Assembly: GCF_016863515.1 (NCBI RefSeq)
Contig: NZ_BOPA01000033.1
Coordinates: 1-64,000, forward strand
Length of the DNA stretch: 64,000 bases
DNA from: Micromonospora gifhornensis
GTDB lineage: Bacteria > Actinomycetota > Actinomycetes > Mycobacteriales > Micromonosporaceae
Reading direction: 5' to 3'
The notes under the pieces were generated by a model that worked only from the letters and a program-made list of their open reading frames with translations, searched no databases and was not told where the DNA came from. The position numbers were made by a program, and so were the translations under genes. This document shows, piece by piece, positions 49,975 through 58,497 of the stretch. Position 1 is the first letter of the stretch, and each line of letters starts with the position of its first letter.

Positions 49975-51737
49975 GGGCGCTGGACGTCGTACTCCTGATC
50001 GTCGTGTTGGTGTTGACCCTGGTGGTGCTCGCCGCGGCGGTCTTCGGTGCGCGGGTGCTGCGTGGGTTGCAGACGCGGCCGGCGCCGGAGGATCCGGCGT
50101 ACATCGCGGAGAAGGATCGCCAGGAGCAGTCGCTGGCCGCGTTGCGGACGGCTGCCGACGAGGCGAACAGCACGATCGACGTCGCGAAGTCCGCCGCGGC
50201 TGCGGCCCGCACCGAGGCGGCGGCGGCCAAGGCGGAGGCGAAGGCGGCCCGGGCGGAGGCCCGTCGGGTCCTTGACGACGCCCGCGCCGAGGCGGACACG
50301 GTGCTCGAACGGGCGCACAAGCAGGCCGAGGCCGATGCCGAGCAGTTGCGGACCGCGGCCCGGCGCAGCGGCGAGCGGGAGGTGGCGGTGCTCGCCGCGA
50401 CCACCCGGGAGCAGGCGGCCGAGGTGGAGCGGCGGGCGGCCCGGATGGACGAGCGGGAGCGGATGCACACCGAGGAGGTGGAGCGGCTGGCCGAGCGGGA
50501 ACGGCAGCTGACCGCCGCCAGTGCCGCGCTCGCCGCCCGGGAGGCGGCCCTGGATGCCCGGGAGAAGGAGCTGGCCGAGGCGGAGAGCCAGCGGCGTCGG
50601 GAGTTGGAGCGGGTCGCGGGGTTGACCGCCGACAGCGCGCGGGCCGAGCTGGTGGAGGCGATCGAGGGCCAGGCCAAGCGGGAGGCCGCGCTGCTGGTAC
50701 GGGAGATCGAGTCGGATGCCCGGTCCACCGCGGAGCAGCGGGCCCGGCACATCGTGGTCGACGCGATCCAGCGGGTGGCAAGTGAGCAGACCGCGGAGAG
50801 CGTGGTCAGCGTGCTGCATCTGCCGGGTGACGAGATGAAGGGTCGGATCATCGGCCGGGAAGGCCGCAACATCCGCGCCTTCGAGTCGGTGACCGGGGTC
50901 AACCTGATCATCGACGACACCCCGGAGGCGGTGCTGCTCTCCTGCTTCGACCCGGTGCGCCGCGAGGTGGGTCGGTTGACGTTGGAGAAGCTGGTGCTGG
51001 ACGGGCGGATCCACCCGCACCGGATCGAGGAGGTGCACGACCTGGCCCGGCAGGAGGTGGACCAGCTGTGCCAGCGGGCCGCTGAGGACGCTCTGGTCGA
51101 GGTCGGCATCACCGAGATCCACCCGGAGCTGGTCACCCTCCTGGGCCGGTTGCGCTACCGCACGTCGTACGGGCAGAACGTGCTCAAGCATCTGGTGGAG
51201 ACCGCGCACATCGCCGGCATCATGGCCGCCGAGTTGCGCCTCGACGTGCCGTTGATCAAGCGGTCGGCGTTCCTGCACGACATCGGCAAGGCGCTCACCC
51301 ACGAGGTGGAGGGCAGCCACGCCATCATCGGTGCCGACGTGGCCCGCAAGTACGGCGAGAGTGAGGACGTGGTGCACGCCATCGAGGCGCACCACAACGA
51401 GGTGCCGCCGCAGACCGTCGAGGCGGTGCTGACCCAGGCGTCGGACGCCTGTTCGGGCGGCCGGCCGGGGGCGCGGCGGGAGAGCCTGGAGGCGTACGTC
51501 AAGCGGCTGGAGCGGATCGAGGAGATCGCGGCCGGCAAGCTCGGCGTGGAGAAGGTCTTCGCCATGCAGGCGGGCCGGGAGATCCGGGTGATGGTCAAGC
51601 CCGACGACGTCGACGACATCGGCGCGGCGGTGCTGGCCCGGGACGTGGCCAAGCAGATCGAGGAGGAGCTGACCTATCCCGGTCAGATCCGGGTGACCGT
51701 GGTCCGCGAGTCCCGGGTCACCGAGATCGCCCGCTGA
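49971..51737 (+). CDS. rny: Ribonuclease Y
   Basis: This is a membrane-anchored endoribonuclease that starts mRNA decay. The 588-residue protein has one N-terminal membrane helix (about 3-27, VVLLIVVLVLTLVVLAAAVF), a long charged coiled coil (about 40-270), a KH domain (about 289-350, MKGRIIGREGRNIRAFESVTG) and an HD domain with H436-D437 (LHDIGKALTHE). The ATG at 49971 starts immediately before the membrane helix. The N-terminal coil is longer than in Bacillus. It is preceded by two small overlapping ORFs and followed by a strong terminator. Confidence 0.94.
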   Translation: MRALDVVLLIVVLVLTLVVLAAAVFGARVLRGLQTRPAPEDPAYIAEKDRQEQSLAALRTAADEANSTIDVAKSAAAAARTEAAAAKAEAKAARAEARRVLDDARAEADTVLERAHKQAEADAEQLRTAARRSGEREVAVLAATTREQAAEVERRAARMDERERMHTEEVERLAERERQLTAASAALAAREAALDAREKELAEAESQRRRELERVAGLTADSARAELVEAIEGQAKREAALLVREIESDARSTAEQRARHIVVDAIQRVASEQTAESVVSVLHLPGDEMKGRIIGREGRNIRAFESVTGVNLIIDDTPEAVLLSCFDPVRREVGRLTLEKLVLDGRIHPHRIEEVHDLARQEVDQLCQRAAEDALVEVGITEIHPELVTLLGRLRYRTSYGQNVLKHLVETAHIAGIMAAELRLDVPLIKRSAFLHDIGKALTHEVEGSHAIIGADVARKYGESEDVVHAIEAHHNEVPPQTVEAVLTQASDACSGGRPGARRESLEAYVKRLERIEEIAAGKLGVEKVFAMQAGREIRVMVKPDDVDDIGAAVLARDVAKQIEEELTYPGQIRVTVVRESRVTEIAR

Positions 51738-51741
51738 CGGA

Positions 51742-51790
51742 GGATCCAACCGGGACGGCGGGGATGAACCGTGCCGTCCCGGTTGGGTCC
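51742..51790. terminator. Strong terminator after rny
   Basis: An 18-bp stem from GGATCCAACCGGGACGGC (51742-51759) to 51773-51790 with one mismatch and a 13-nt loop. It lies between the convergent rny and ABC permease genes and could act in both directions. Confidence 0.75.
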
Positions 51791-51866
51791 TCCACTCAGC
51801 CTCTTAAGAACGGCCGCTGACGCTCCTGCAACGCCTTGGCCGCGCTTCGACGACGGGCGCGTTGTG

Positions 51867-53105
51867 TCATCGCTGTAGTGCCTGCACCGGAGGGATGCGG
51901 GCGGCCCGAGCCGCCGGGACGAGGCCCGCCAGTAGACCGGCGATGGTGCTGGCCGTGCAGGCGAACAAGGCGGACCGGATCTCGACGGCTGGTGTCCAGC
52001 CGTTGACGACGGACACGATTGAGATGGTCAGCACGCCGAGCAGGGCACCGACGGCTCCACCCAGCCCGCCCAACACAGTGGTTTCCAGGACCAACTGACC
52101 GAAGATGTGGCGTCGCCGCGCTCCGACTGCCCGTCGCAGACCGATCTCTCCCGTGCGCTGTGCTACGCCACTTGTCGCAGCGTTACCGATCGAGATGGTG
52201 CCCATCAGCAGGGCAACGCCGCTGATCAACAGCGTCGTCCTGGTGGTGCTGCCCTCGATCTCCTGGCGCAGTGTGCGCGGATCCGGCGGCGCAACGGCTC
52301 TCAACTCGGCCGGCGCTTCTGGGCGGAGAGCCAGCGGTGCCTGCCTGCCGATGAGTTGCGCCGCGCCGGGCGACGTCTCCACCAGCACGTCCCTCTTTGC
52401 CGGCTGGCTGGCGCCGGATTGATCGAGGCGTTCCGCCGCCGAGTACGGCACGATGGCCGCAGCCATGGCCTCCGGTCTGCGTTCGACGTCGTGAAAGATC
52501 CCGACCACGGTATGGGCCTGATCGGCCACGAAAACCGCGACGCCGGTCCGATGGATTCCGAGTTGGCGTGCCACCGTGGTGGAGAGCATGACCACCGGTG
52601 TGGCATGGCGTTCGTGGAACTCGCCGAAGCTTCTTCCCACGGTCAGCCGGGGTGCCATTACCTGCAACGCCGACGGGTCCGCGCCGATCACGGGTACGCC
52701 CGTCGACGATTGCCGAAGGTCGATCATCCGACGCATCGGACGCTCCCCGAGACTGACCCGCCGTCCGGCGGCCACGACGCCGTTGAGCCGGGTGAGTCGA
52801 CCAATGGCCGCATCCTGAAGCCACCCGTCCGTCGTCGCCTGGTCTTCCGGTTCGACCAGGACCTCGGTGGCTCGCCGCAGATCAAAGGCGGTGGAAACCT
52901 GCTGGTTGAGCGTGGAGCCGAGACCGAGGCTGGCCACGAACGCAGCCGCGCCGAGGATCGTGCCAACGACCGTTACGAGTGATCGGCCGGGGTTGCTGAG
53001 TACGGAGACAGATGCCTCCCGGAACAGATCGCGGATGTCCAGCCGGGACCGCTCGATCCCTAGGCGCCCGATCTCGTCGCGTTCCTTGCGCCGTCTCGTC
53101 CTCAC
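51867..53105 (-). CDS. MacB/FtsX-type ABC transporter permease
   Basis: This 412-residue permease has an N-terminal helix (about 36-58), a large external domain (about 60-285), and three C-terminal helices (about 290-405). It has the FtsX-family block SGVAQRTGEIGLRRAVGARRRHIFGQLVLET. This architecture belongs to MacB-type mechanotransmission transporters that expel periplasmic or membrane substrates rather than cytoplasmic ones. It begins with a GTG that overlaps the ATPase stop (GTGA) and is the last gene of the export cluster 51867-55869. Confidence 0.87.
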   Translation of the reverse strand: MRTRRRKERDEIGRLGIERSRLDIRDLFREASVSVLSNPGRSLVTVVGTILGAAAFVASLGLGSTLNQQVSTAFDLRRATEVLVEPEDQATTDGWLQDAAIGRLTRLNGVVAAGRRVSLGERPMRRMIDLRQSSTGVPVIGADPSALQVMAPRLTVGRSFGEFHERHATPVVMLSTTVARQLGIHRTGVAVFVADQAHTVVGIFHDVERRPEAMAAAIVPYSAAERLDQSGASQPAKRDVLVETSPGAAQLIGRQAPLALRPEAPAELRAVAPPDPRTLRQEIEGSTTRTTLLISGVALLMGTISIGNAATSGVAQRTGEIGLRRAVGARRRHIFGQLVLETTVLGGLGGAVGALLGVLTISIVSVVNGWTPAVEIRSALFACTASTIAGLLAGLVPAARAARIPPVQALQR

Positions 53106-53764
53106 GTCTCGTCCACGACACCGTCGGTGACACGAAGCCGGCGGCGGGCCTCCGATGCGACCTGCGAGTCGTGGGTCACCACGATCAGGGTCAGCCCGTC
53201 CTGATTGAGTTGCCGCAACACGGCGAGAACCGCAGCGGTGTTCGTGGTGTCGAGGTTGCCGGTCGGTTCGTCGCAGAAGAGGACTCGGGGGCGTGCCGCG
53301 ACCGCGCGGGCGATCGCTACCCGTTGCTTCTCACCACCGGAAAGCTGGCGGGGGTCGGCGTGCATGCGATGGGACAGGCCCATACGCTCCAACGCCTCGG
53401 TCGCCATCGACCGCCGTTGCCGCCGCGTGTGCGGTCCGTACAGCATCCCAAGCTCGACGTTTTCCACAGCCGTGCGTCCGGGGAGCAGGTGGAATGCTTG
53501 GAAGACGAATCCGAAGAGCTGGCCACGGATGGCGCCGAGGGTGGCGGGCCCGCAGTCCGCCGTCTCCATCCCGCCGATCAGGTAGGAGCCGGCCGTGGGT
53601 ACGTCGAGCAGGCCGACAAGGTTGAGCAGTGTCGACTTGCCGGACCCGGAGGGGCCGGTGATCGAGATGTAGTCGCCCTGCTCGACACGCAGGTTTGTGG
53701 CGCGCAGCGCATGAACGGGCTGGCCGTCCTGATAGGTGCGCGAGACGTCGCGGAGAACCAGCAT
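53102..53764 (-). CDS. ABC transporter ATP-binding protein (MacB/LolD type)
   Basis: This 220-residue ATPase has Walker A GPSGSGKSTLLNLVGLLD (about residues 38-55), signature LSGGEKQRVAIARAVAARP, Walker B VLFCDEPTGNLDT and the switch His in VVTHDSQVA. The GNLD motif is typical of the MacB/LolD/FtsE class. It starts 4 bp after the adaptor gene on the minus strand and overlaps the permease. Confidence 0.9.
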   Translation of the reverse strand: MLVLRDVSRTYQDGQPVHALRATNLRVEQGDYISITGPSGSGKSTLLNLVGLLDVPTAGSYLIGGMETADCGPATLGAIRGQLFGFVFQAFHLLPGRTAVENVELGMLYGPHTRRQRRSMATEALERMGLSHRMHADPRQLSGGEKQRVAIARAVAARPRVLFCDEPTGNLDTTNTAAVLAVLRQLNQDGLTLIVVTHDSQVASEARRRLRVTDGVVDET

Positions 53765-53767
53765 GGA

Positions 53768-54943
53768 TCAGCCACCCGCCGTCTGCTCGCCGACCAGCAC
53801 TGCGGCACCGGCGGCGACTGGCGGCGGGATCGGTTCCCGGAGTTCGACCCAGCCGCCCGCGATGTGTCCCGTCACCACCGTGACGTCGGTTGTCGCGTCG
53901 CCCCCGTCCACGAGTGTGACGAACATCGAGCCGTCGGGGCGGGAGTAGATGGCCGACACCGGCACGGCCAGCACCTCCTCAGCGGCGGAAGTCCGGACAT
54001 CCAGCCGTACCGACCGGTTCGCAGATCCGGTCATCGGCACCTCGGTGAACTGCAGCCGTATCTCTATGCCGGTCTGGCCGTCGGGGCTCGACATCGCCTG
54101 GTCGCTGACCTCACTGACGCTCGCCTTCGTACGCGTCTCACCAAGCTCGTCGATGACGTCGACCTGTTGGCCGGGCCGAATGAGTGCTGCTTGATCCACA
54201 GCCGCGGTGGCGACGATGACAGGCGCTCGGCCGTCAAGTTCGACTATCGGCGTTTTGGGGTCTGCCAAGGTCTGTCCGACCCGCACATGAACCATGCTGA
54301 CACGACGGCCCGTCCGGTCGATCACGACTACGGCGGACTGCGGCATCTGCACGGCACGTGACTGCCCGGAAGGCCGATCTTCCTGCGCTGAGCCCAGCCG
54401 GTAGCCGCGGTCACGGTAGAACTTCGCCAGCTGCCGCAGAGTCGCGCCATCGAGCACCCCGGACGTCGGCGCGGAATAGCCAGTACGGCGCAGCGCCCGC
54501 TGGACCTCCACGACGTCCGGTCCCTGGGCGCCGGCGGTGAGGTCGCGGTAGAGCGGGAACCGGAGTGCCAGGGCGAACAGCGGCTCCCCGGAGCGCTCAA
54601 GCAGTACCTGCCCCTCCCGTATCCGGTCGCCCTTGCGCACGGGCACCTTCGTCACCACGCTGCTCGGGCCCATCGCGGCGGGCGGAGCGAGCACCCGCAC
54701 ACTCGCCCCCGGCTGGACACGCCCCCGAAGCACGACCGGCTCGACCAGCTTGCGCCGCTCCACCACCGCCGTCACCAGCGAAGGCGAAGGCGGCGCGGCG
54801 TCGGCAGCCAGTTGGTTCGGCGACCGCAGGGCCGGACCGACCAGAACCGCGCCGGCGGTGACCAGCAGGACAGCAGCCAGAAAGAGCACGACAAGGCGGA
54901 CGGCGCGCCGTCGTCGAATGACGAGGGCGTCGACGGGGATCAC
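53768..54943 (-). CDS. Membrane-fusion adaptor with peptidoglycan-binding-like insert
   Basis: This 391-residue HlyD/MacA-like adaptor is anchored by one helix (about residues 15-35). The barrel/lipoyl parts appear at LRGRVQPGASVRVLAPP and TKVPVRKGDRIREGQVLLERSG; a putative peptidoglycan-binding domain is inserted at about 135-185 (GPDVVEVQRALRRTGYSAPTSGVLDG). The C-terminal half has VRLDVRTSAAEEVLAVPVSAIYSRPDGSMFV. In a Gram-positive cell this would link the permease to the wall. The GTG start overlaps the lipoprotein stop. Confidence 0.85.
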   Translation of the reverse strand: MIPVDALVIRRRRAVRLVVLFLAAVLLVTAGAVLVGPALRSPNQLAADAAPPSPSLVTAVVERRKLVEPVVLRGRVQPGASVRVLAPPAAMGPSSVVTKVPVRKGDRIREGQVLLERSGEPLFALALRFPLYRDLTAGAQGPDVVEVQRALRRTGYSAPTSGVLDGATLRQLAKFYRDRGYRLGSAQEDRPSGQSRAVQMPQSAVVVIDRTGRRVSMVHVRVGQTLADPKTPIVELDGRAPVIVATAAVDQAALIRPGQQVDVIDELGETRTKASVSEVSDQAMSSPDGQTGIEIRLQFTEVPMTGSANRSVRLDVRTSAAEEVLAVPVSAIYSRPDGSMFVTLVDGGDATTDVTVVTGHIAGGWVELREPIPPPVAAGAAVLVGEQTAGG

Positions 54944-55869
54944 GGGGCGCCGATCAGTTCGGCGGCCTGCTTCGCGATGCGCGTAACCTGCGGGTTCAGC
55001 TCCATGAAAGAGGACTCGTACTTGTCGACGAGTTCCCGTTGGACCTCAACCGCTGTCTGAAGTTGCAGTTTGTCGATGCCGGTCTGCTGCCGGCACTCGA
55101 ACCAGGCGACCGCGAGGGCGCTTTCCACCGGACCGGCCTGATACTGGGTCGCAGGCACCGCAGGCCCCACCTCGACAGTTCCAGGTACCTGCTTGGGCTG
55201 CCAGCGATCCAGGCCTTCAGCGGCATCTACACCGACGGGAACACCGAAGAGTCCCGGGTTCGGCGTCTGGAGGAACTCCTGTTCGCTCCTCGGCCGGTGG
55301 CCCTTGTCGTCAAGGCAGGACAGCAGCTTCTGCCATGCCGAGACGCCCATCCGCTCATTGATGGTCCGCGAGAGGGGTTGGCTCAGCTTGTTTCCCAGGT
55401 CGAAGTAGCCGTAATACACATTCTTGGCGTCATCCGAAAGGGCTTTCCAGGCGTCATCAGTGCAGCTGTCGTAGGCTCTGTCATAATTCGGATCGAAGCT
55501 GACGACCGAAGGTGGTGCCGACAGCGAGTCTCGGCCAAAACCAACTCGTTTCGCTTCTTCGACTGAAGTGGGACCGAAGGTGCGGGCTGTGATGATCAGA
55601 TGCCGGAACGGATTCCGGGGTTGTCCCAGCATGACGTTCAGGTTCTGTGGATAACCGGCCTTGGCCAGGCATTTGTTCCGAACCTTCAGCTGCGCGTAGT
55701 CGATCTGCCCGATCTCTTCGCCCAGGAAGAGTGAGAAAGGATGGTCCGAGCTTGCCGCCGACATATCTGCGGGCGGATCATCCGCGGAACTGGAGCATGC
55801 CGTGGCGAACGACGATATGGTGATGAGAGCGACCAGCCACCCGGCACTCGTGCGCCTGCGAACTTTCAC
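54940..55869 (-). CDS. Lipoprotein of the export cluster
   Basis: This 309-residue lipoprotein has a basic start, hydrophobic segment and lipobox (FATAC, C25), followed by an acidic linker and a mostly helical, Gln/Lys-rich body with about four cysteines. I see no enzyme family. The GTG at 55869 has GAGGGG 6 nt upstream. Its stop overlaps the adaptor gene start (GTGA), so it is a fixed part of the operon; by position it may bind the exported substrate or protect the cell from it (inference). Confidence 0.75.
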   Translation of the reverse strand: MKVRRRTSAGWLVALITISSFATACSSSADDPPADMSAASSDHPFSLFLGEEIGQIDYAQLKVRNKCLAKAGYPQNLNVMLGQPRNPFRHLIITARTFGPTSVEEAKRVGFGRDSLSAPPSVVSFDPNYDRAYDSCTDDAWKALSDDAKNVYYGYFDLGNKLSQPLSRTINERMGVSAWQKLLSCLDDKGHRPRSEQEFLQTPNPGLFGVPVGVDAAEGLDRWQPKQVPGTVEVGPAVPATQYQAGPVESALAVAWFECRQQTGIDKLQLQTAVEVQRELVDKYESSFMELNPQVTRIAKQAAELIGAP

Positions 55870-55903
55870 TTGATCCCCTCGAAAAATGACCACTTCCTGT
55901 GCG

Positions 55904-55936
55904 TCGGCGGGCACGCCGTTTCGGCGTGCCCGCCGA
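55904..55936 (-). terminator. Terminator or attenuator between secreted-protein gene and lipoprotein operon
   Basis: A perfect 15-bp stem TCGGCGGGCACGCCG with a 3-nt loop lies 7 bp after the stop of the 55944 gene (minus strand) and 35 bp before the lipoprotein start. It is followed by ATTTTT on the minus strand. Read-through would link the secreted protein to its exporter genes. Confidence 0.75.
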
Positions 55937-55943
55937 TGGACGA

Positions 55944-56342
55944 TCAGGCGCAGCGCTTGTGCGAGTTGTTACGAGGACTGATGGCGGCCCGGAAGTCGCG
56001 CGGGAAGGTGGTGTACGGGGTGGCGTAGTTCGCCAGGTCGTACACGGTGACGGCGCAGGTGGTGTCCCTGTTCCAGAGGCCCTCTGCGTCGTCCTTGATC
56101 ACGAAAGCGGGGTACAGATCCGGGATGTTCGACCAGTAGTCGTTTCCGTGGTTCGAGTCGTTGTACCAGAAGTGCCGTTGGTACGAGCTGGTGGAGAAAT
56201 TGTCGTAGATCCACTGGAAACAGATCTCGCCCTTGTTGCAGGCGGCCTTCGAATCGCCTCTGTCGGCTTGCGCCGGTGCGGCGGCAATTGCCACTGCGGC
56301 GGCACCTGTCATGGCGGCGGCGATGATCTGGCGTACTCGCAT
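55944..56342 (-). CDS. Small secreted protein, peptidase inhibitor I36-like
   Basis: This 132-residue exported protein has a signal peptide at residues 1-26 (cleavage after APAQA). The mature part of about 106 residues is rich in Tyr, Trp, Asn and Asp with four or five cysteines (CNKGEICFQWIYDN, TTCAVTVYDL, terminal KRC). This composition fits the secreted crystallin-like I36 inhibitor group and related small actinobacterial proteins, but the match is by eye. The ATG at 56342 has GAGGAGAG upstream. It lies directly upstream of the lipoprotein/ABC export genes on the same strand. Confidence 0.72.
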   Translation of the reverse strand: MRVRQIIAAAMTGAAAVAIAAAPAQADRGDSKAACNKGEICFQWIYDNFSTSSYQRHFWYNDSNHGNDYWSNIPDLYPAFVIKDDAEGLWNRDTTCAVTVYDLANYATPYTTFPRDFRAAISPRNNSHKRCA

Positions 56343-56816
56343 GCACTCTCCTCGAACGTCGAGGGGCCGCGCGGAATTGTGGCAGGAGCGTATGCGTCGC
56401 ACCTGAACCGTTGAGCCCCCGTTGGTTGCGCTCCGGAAATATGCGGAACGCCCCGAGCGTCGAGGTGACCGAGGCATGCACAATCCGGTGGCGCAAAATT
56501 GCCAGCACGGAGCCTCAAGCAGGCTGAAAGCAGCAGCAGTCGCTGCTGGCTGAAACTGTAAGAATCCCCGTGTGGTCCCAGTTCGGGGGAACCTGAACCC
56601 CGTTGGGACATATGAATGATGGCCGATTTCCCGTCGCTTGGCAAGGTCGGCGGCAGGCTGCTCTACTTCGATCTGGTCGTTTTTGGTGCTTATCGGCGGA
56701 GGGGCGGTGAAGTCGACTGCGACATCGAGCCATGCGAACGTCAGGTCTCGGGGAGAAGCAACCCCCTGTGGGCCGCCGGGGCACCCCCGCCATCAGGGAC
56801 GCGGCCACAGACGAAC
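56343..56816. other. Intergenic region without recognised genes
   Basis: This 474-bp stretch is less GC-rich than its surroundings and has no ORF with actinobacterial codon bias, no tRNA-like fold and no known repeat. It must hold the promoter of the 56342 gene; the 5' part of that promoter cannot be pinned to clear boxes. Confidence 0.5.
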
Positions 56817-56850
56817 AAGCGGGGCCGGCCCATCTGGGCCGGCCCCGCTT
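56817..56850 (-). terminator. Terminator of the glu operon
   Basis: A perfect 15-bp stem AAGCGGGGCCGGCCC with its complement at 56836-56850 and a 4-nt loop, 20 bp after the gluD stop on the minus strand. Confidence 0.8.
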
Positions 56851-56869
56851 CGGGTATGTCGACTTCGGC

Positions 56870-57742
56870 TCAGCCCTGCGGCTCGACGACTGTGGAGCTG
56901 GCAGTGCCGGCGCGCTGCCGTGGCACCCGCACCCGACGGGTGCCGGTGCGCCGCTCCAGCCAACCGGCGAACCAGGTGAGGATGGAGTTGATGATGATGT
57001 AGATGACCGCGATCACCATGGCTGCCGGGATGATGTTGCCGTAGTTGGCGGCGAGGTCGTTGACGCCGCGCTGGAGCAACTCGGGGTAGGCCACGATGTA
57101 GCCGAGCGCGGTGTCCTTGAGCAGCACCACCAGCTGGCTGACGATGATCGGCAGCATGGCCCGGGCCGCCTGCGGGATCAGGATCAGCTGCATGACCTGG
57201 GTCTTGCGCATGCCGATCGCGTACGCCGCCTCGGACTGCCCGCCGGGCAGGGACCGGATGCCGGCCCGGAACGCCTCGGCCAGCACCGACCCGTTGTAGA
57301 GGGTCAGACCGATCACCACTGACCAGAACGCGGTCACCGGCTGCTTGATGACGTACGGCAGGCCGTAGAAGACGAAGAAGATCATCAGCAGCAGCGGTAC
57401 GGCCCGGAAGAACTCCACGACCGCGCCGGCGGGGATGCTGATCCACTTGTGCTCGGAAAGCCGCCCGACGGCGAAGATGATGCCGAAGGCGAGCGAGAGC
57501 AGCATGCCGACCCCGGCCGCCTTCAGGGTGGCCCACAAGCCCGGCAGGATGAACTGCGTCCACGTCTTCGGCTCGGCGAAGGGCTTCCAGAGCCACCCTT
57601 CCCACTGGTTCGCCTGGTCGAACTTGCTGTAGATCCAGTAGACCAGCCCGACCAGGGCGACACCGAAGATCACGCTCAGGACGGTGTTGCGAACCTTGGC
57701 GCGGGGTCCCGGGTGGTCGTAGAGGACGCTGCTGGTGCTCAT
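56870..57742 (-). CDS. gluD: Glutamate-type amino acid ABC permease GluD
   Basis: This 290-residue permease of the HisM/GluD family has five or six helices, an N-terminal extension of about 20 residues and the permease-ATPase contact motif EAFRAGIRSLPGGQSEAAYAIGMRKTQVMQLILIPQAAR. It follows gluC with an overlapping TGATG. Import of glutamate or a related polar amino acid is inferred from operon type. Confidence 0.9.
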   Translation of the reverse strand: MSTSSVLYDHPGPRAKVRNTVLSVIFGVALVGLVYWIYSKFDQANQWEGWLWKPFAEPKTWTQFILPGLWATLKAAGVGMLLSLAFGIIFAVGRLSEHKWISIPAGAVVEFFRAVPLLLMIFFVFYGLPYVIKQPVTAFWSVVIGLTLYNGSVLAEAFRAGIRSLPGGQSEAAYAIGMRKTQVMQLILIPQAARAMLPIIVSQLVVLLKDTALGYIVAYPELLQRGVNDLAANYGNIIPAAMVIAVIYIIINSILTWFAGWLERRTGTRRVRVPRQRAGTASSTVVEPQG

Positions 57743-58416
57743 CAGCGCTTCACCGCCAGACGGTTGGCCAGCCAGCCGAAGAAGTAGCCGGTGGGAATGA
57801 GGATCGCGGCGAACGTGCCGGCGAAGACCAGGAAGATCGGGATGACCGCGTCACCGTTGAAGTTGATCAGGTCCTTCATGACACTGGAGGACTCCATCAG
57901 CCCGATCGTGCCGACGATTGTGGCGTTCTTGCAGAGCGCGATCAGGATGCTGCCGAACGGCGCGATCACCGAACGCGCGGCCTGCGGCAACACCACGATC
58001 CGCAGGGTCTGTGCGAAGGTCAGCCCGATCGCGCGGGCCGCCTCGGCCTGCCCGGTCGGCACCGTGTTGATGCCGGAACGGACCGCCTCGCAGACGAACG
58101 CCGCGGTGTAGGTCGACAGGCCGATGACCCCGAGCCAGTAGATGTTCAGGAAGAGATCCTGCGACAGGCTCAGCCCGAGGGTGACGAACAGACCGAAATA
58201 GCAGAAGAAGATGACCAGGGTCAGCGGGGTGTTGCGGAAGATGTTGACCCAGGCTGCACCGAAGCCGCGCAGCACGGGTACGGGGGAGACCCGCATCGCG
58301 GCCAACAGCACGCCGAGCACCAGCGCGCCGACGGCGGACGCGCCGGTCAGCTTGAGGATCCAGAGGAAGCTCGACAGGAACGCGTCGAAGTTCTTCGGAT
58401 CAGAGAATACGTGCAT
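57742..58416 (-). CDS. gluC: Glutamate-type amino acid ABC permease GluC
   Basis: This 224-residue permease has five helices and the coupling motif EAVRSGINTVPTGQAEAARAIGLTFAQTLRIVVLPQAAR. The start ATG at 58416 has GGGAG 9 nt upstream. It is separated from gluB by an 81-bp gap with a 12-bp stem-loop, and overlaps gluD. Confidence 0.9.
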   Translation of the reverse strand: MHVFSDPKNFDAFLSSFLWILKLTGASAVGALVLGVLLAAMRVSPVPVLRGFGAAWVNIFRNTPLTLVIFFCYFGLFVTLGLSLSQDLFLNIYWLGVIGLSTYTAAFVCEAVRSGINTVPTGQAEAARAIGLTFAQTLRIVVLPQAARSVIAPFGSILIALCKNATIVGTIGLMESSSVMKDLINFNGDAVIPIFLVFAGTFAAILIPTGYFFGWLANRLAVKR

Positions 58417-58456
58417 GCTTCGGCTCCCGGGGCACGTGTCGGCGGCCGGTGACAGG

Positions 58457-58491
58457 CCGGAGCCGGCACCCACTCAGGATGCCGGCTCCGG
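58457..58491 (-). terminator. Intercistronic stem-loop between gluB and gluC
   Basis: A perfect 12-bp stem CCGGAGCCGGCA with its complement at 58480-58491 and an 11-nt loop. In binding-protein operons such a structure usually protects the upstream mRNA and lowers expression of the permease genes (known pattern; inference here). Confidence 0.65.
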
Positions 58492-58497
58492 TACCGG

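Noticed and set aside
49815..51749. 644-codon minus-strand frame opposite rny
   Set aside because: Shadow of the coiled-coil coding region; KH and HD motifs define the plus strand.
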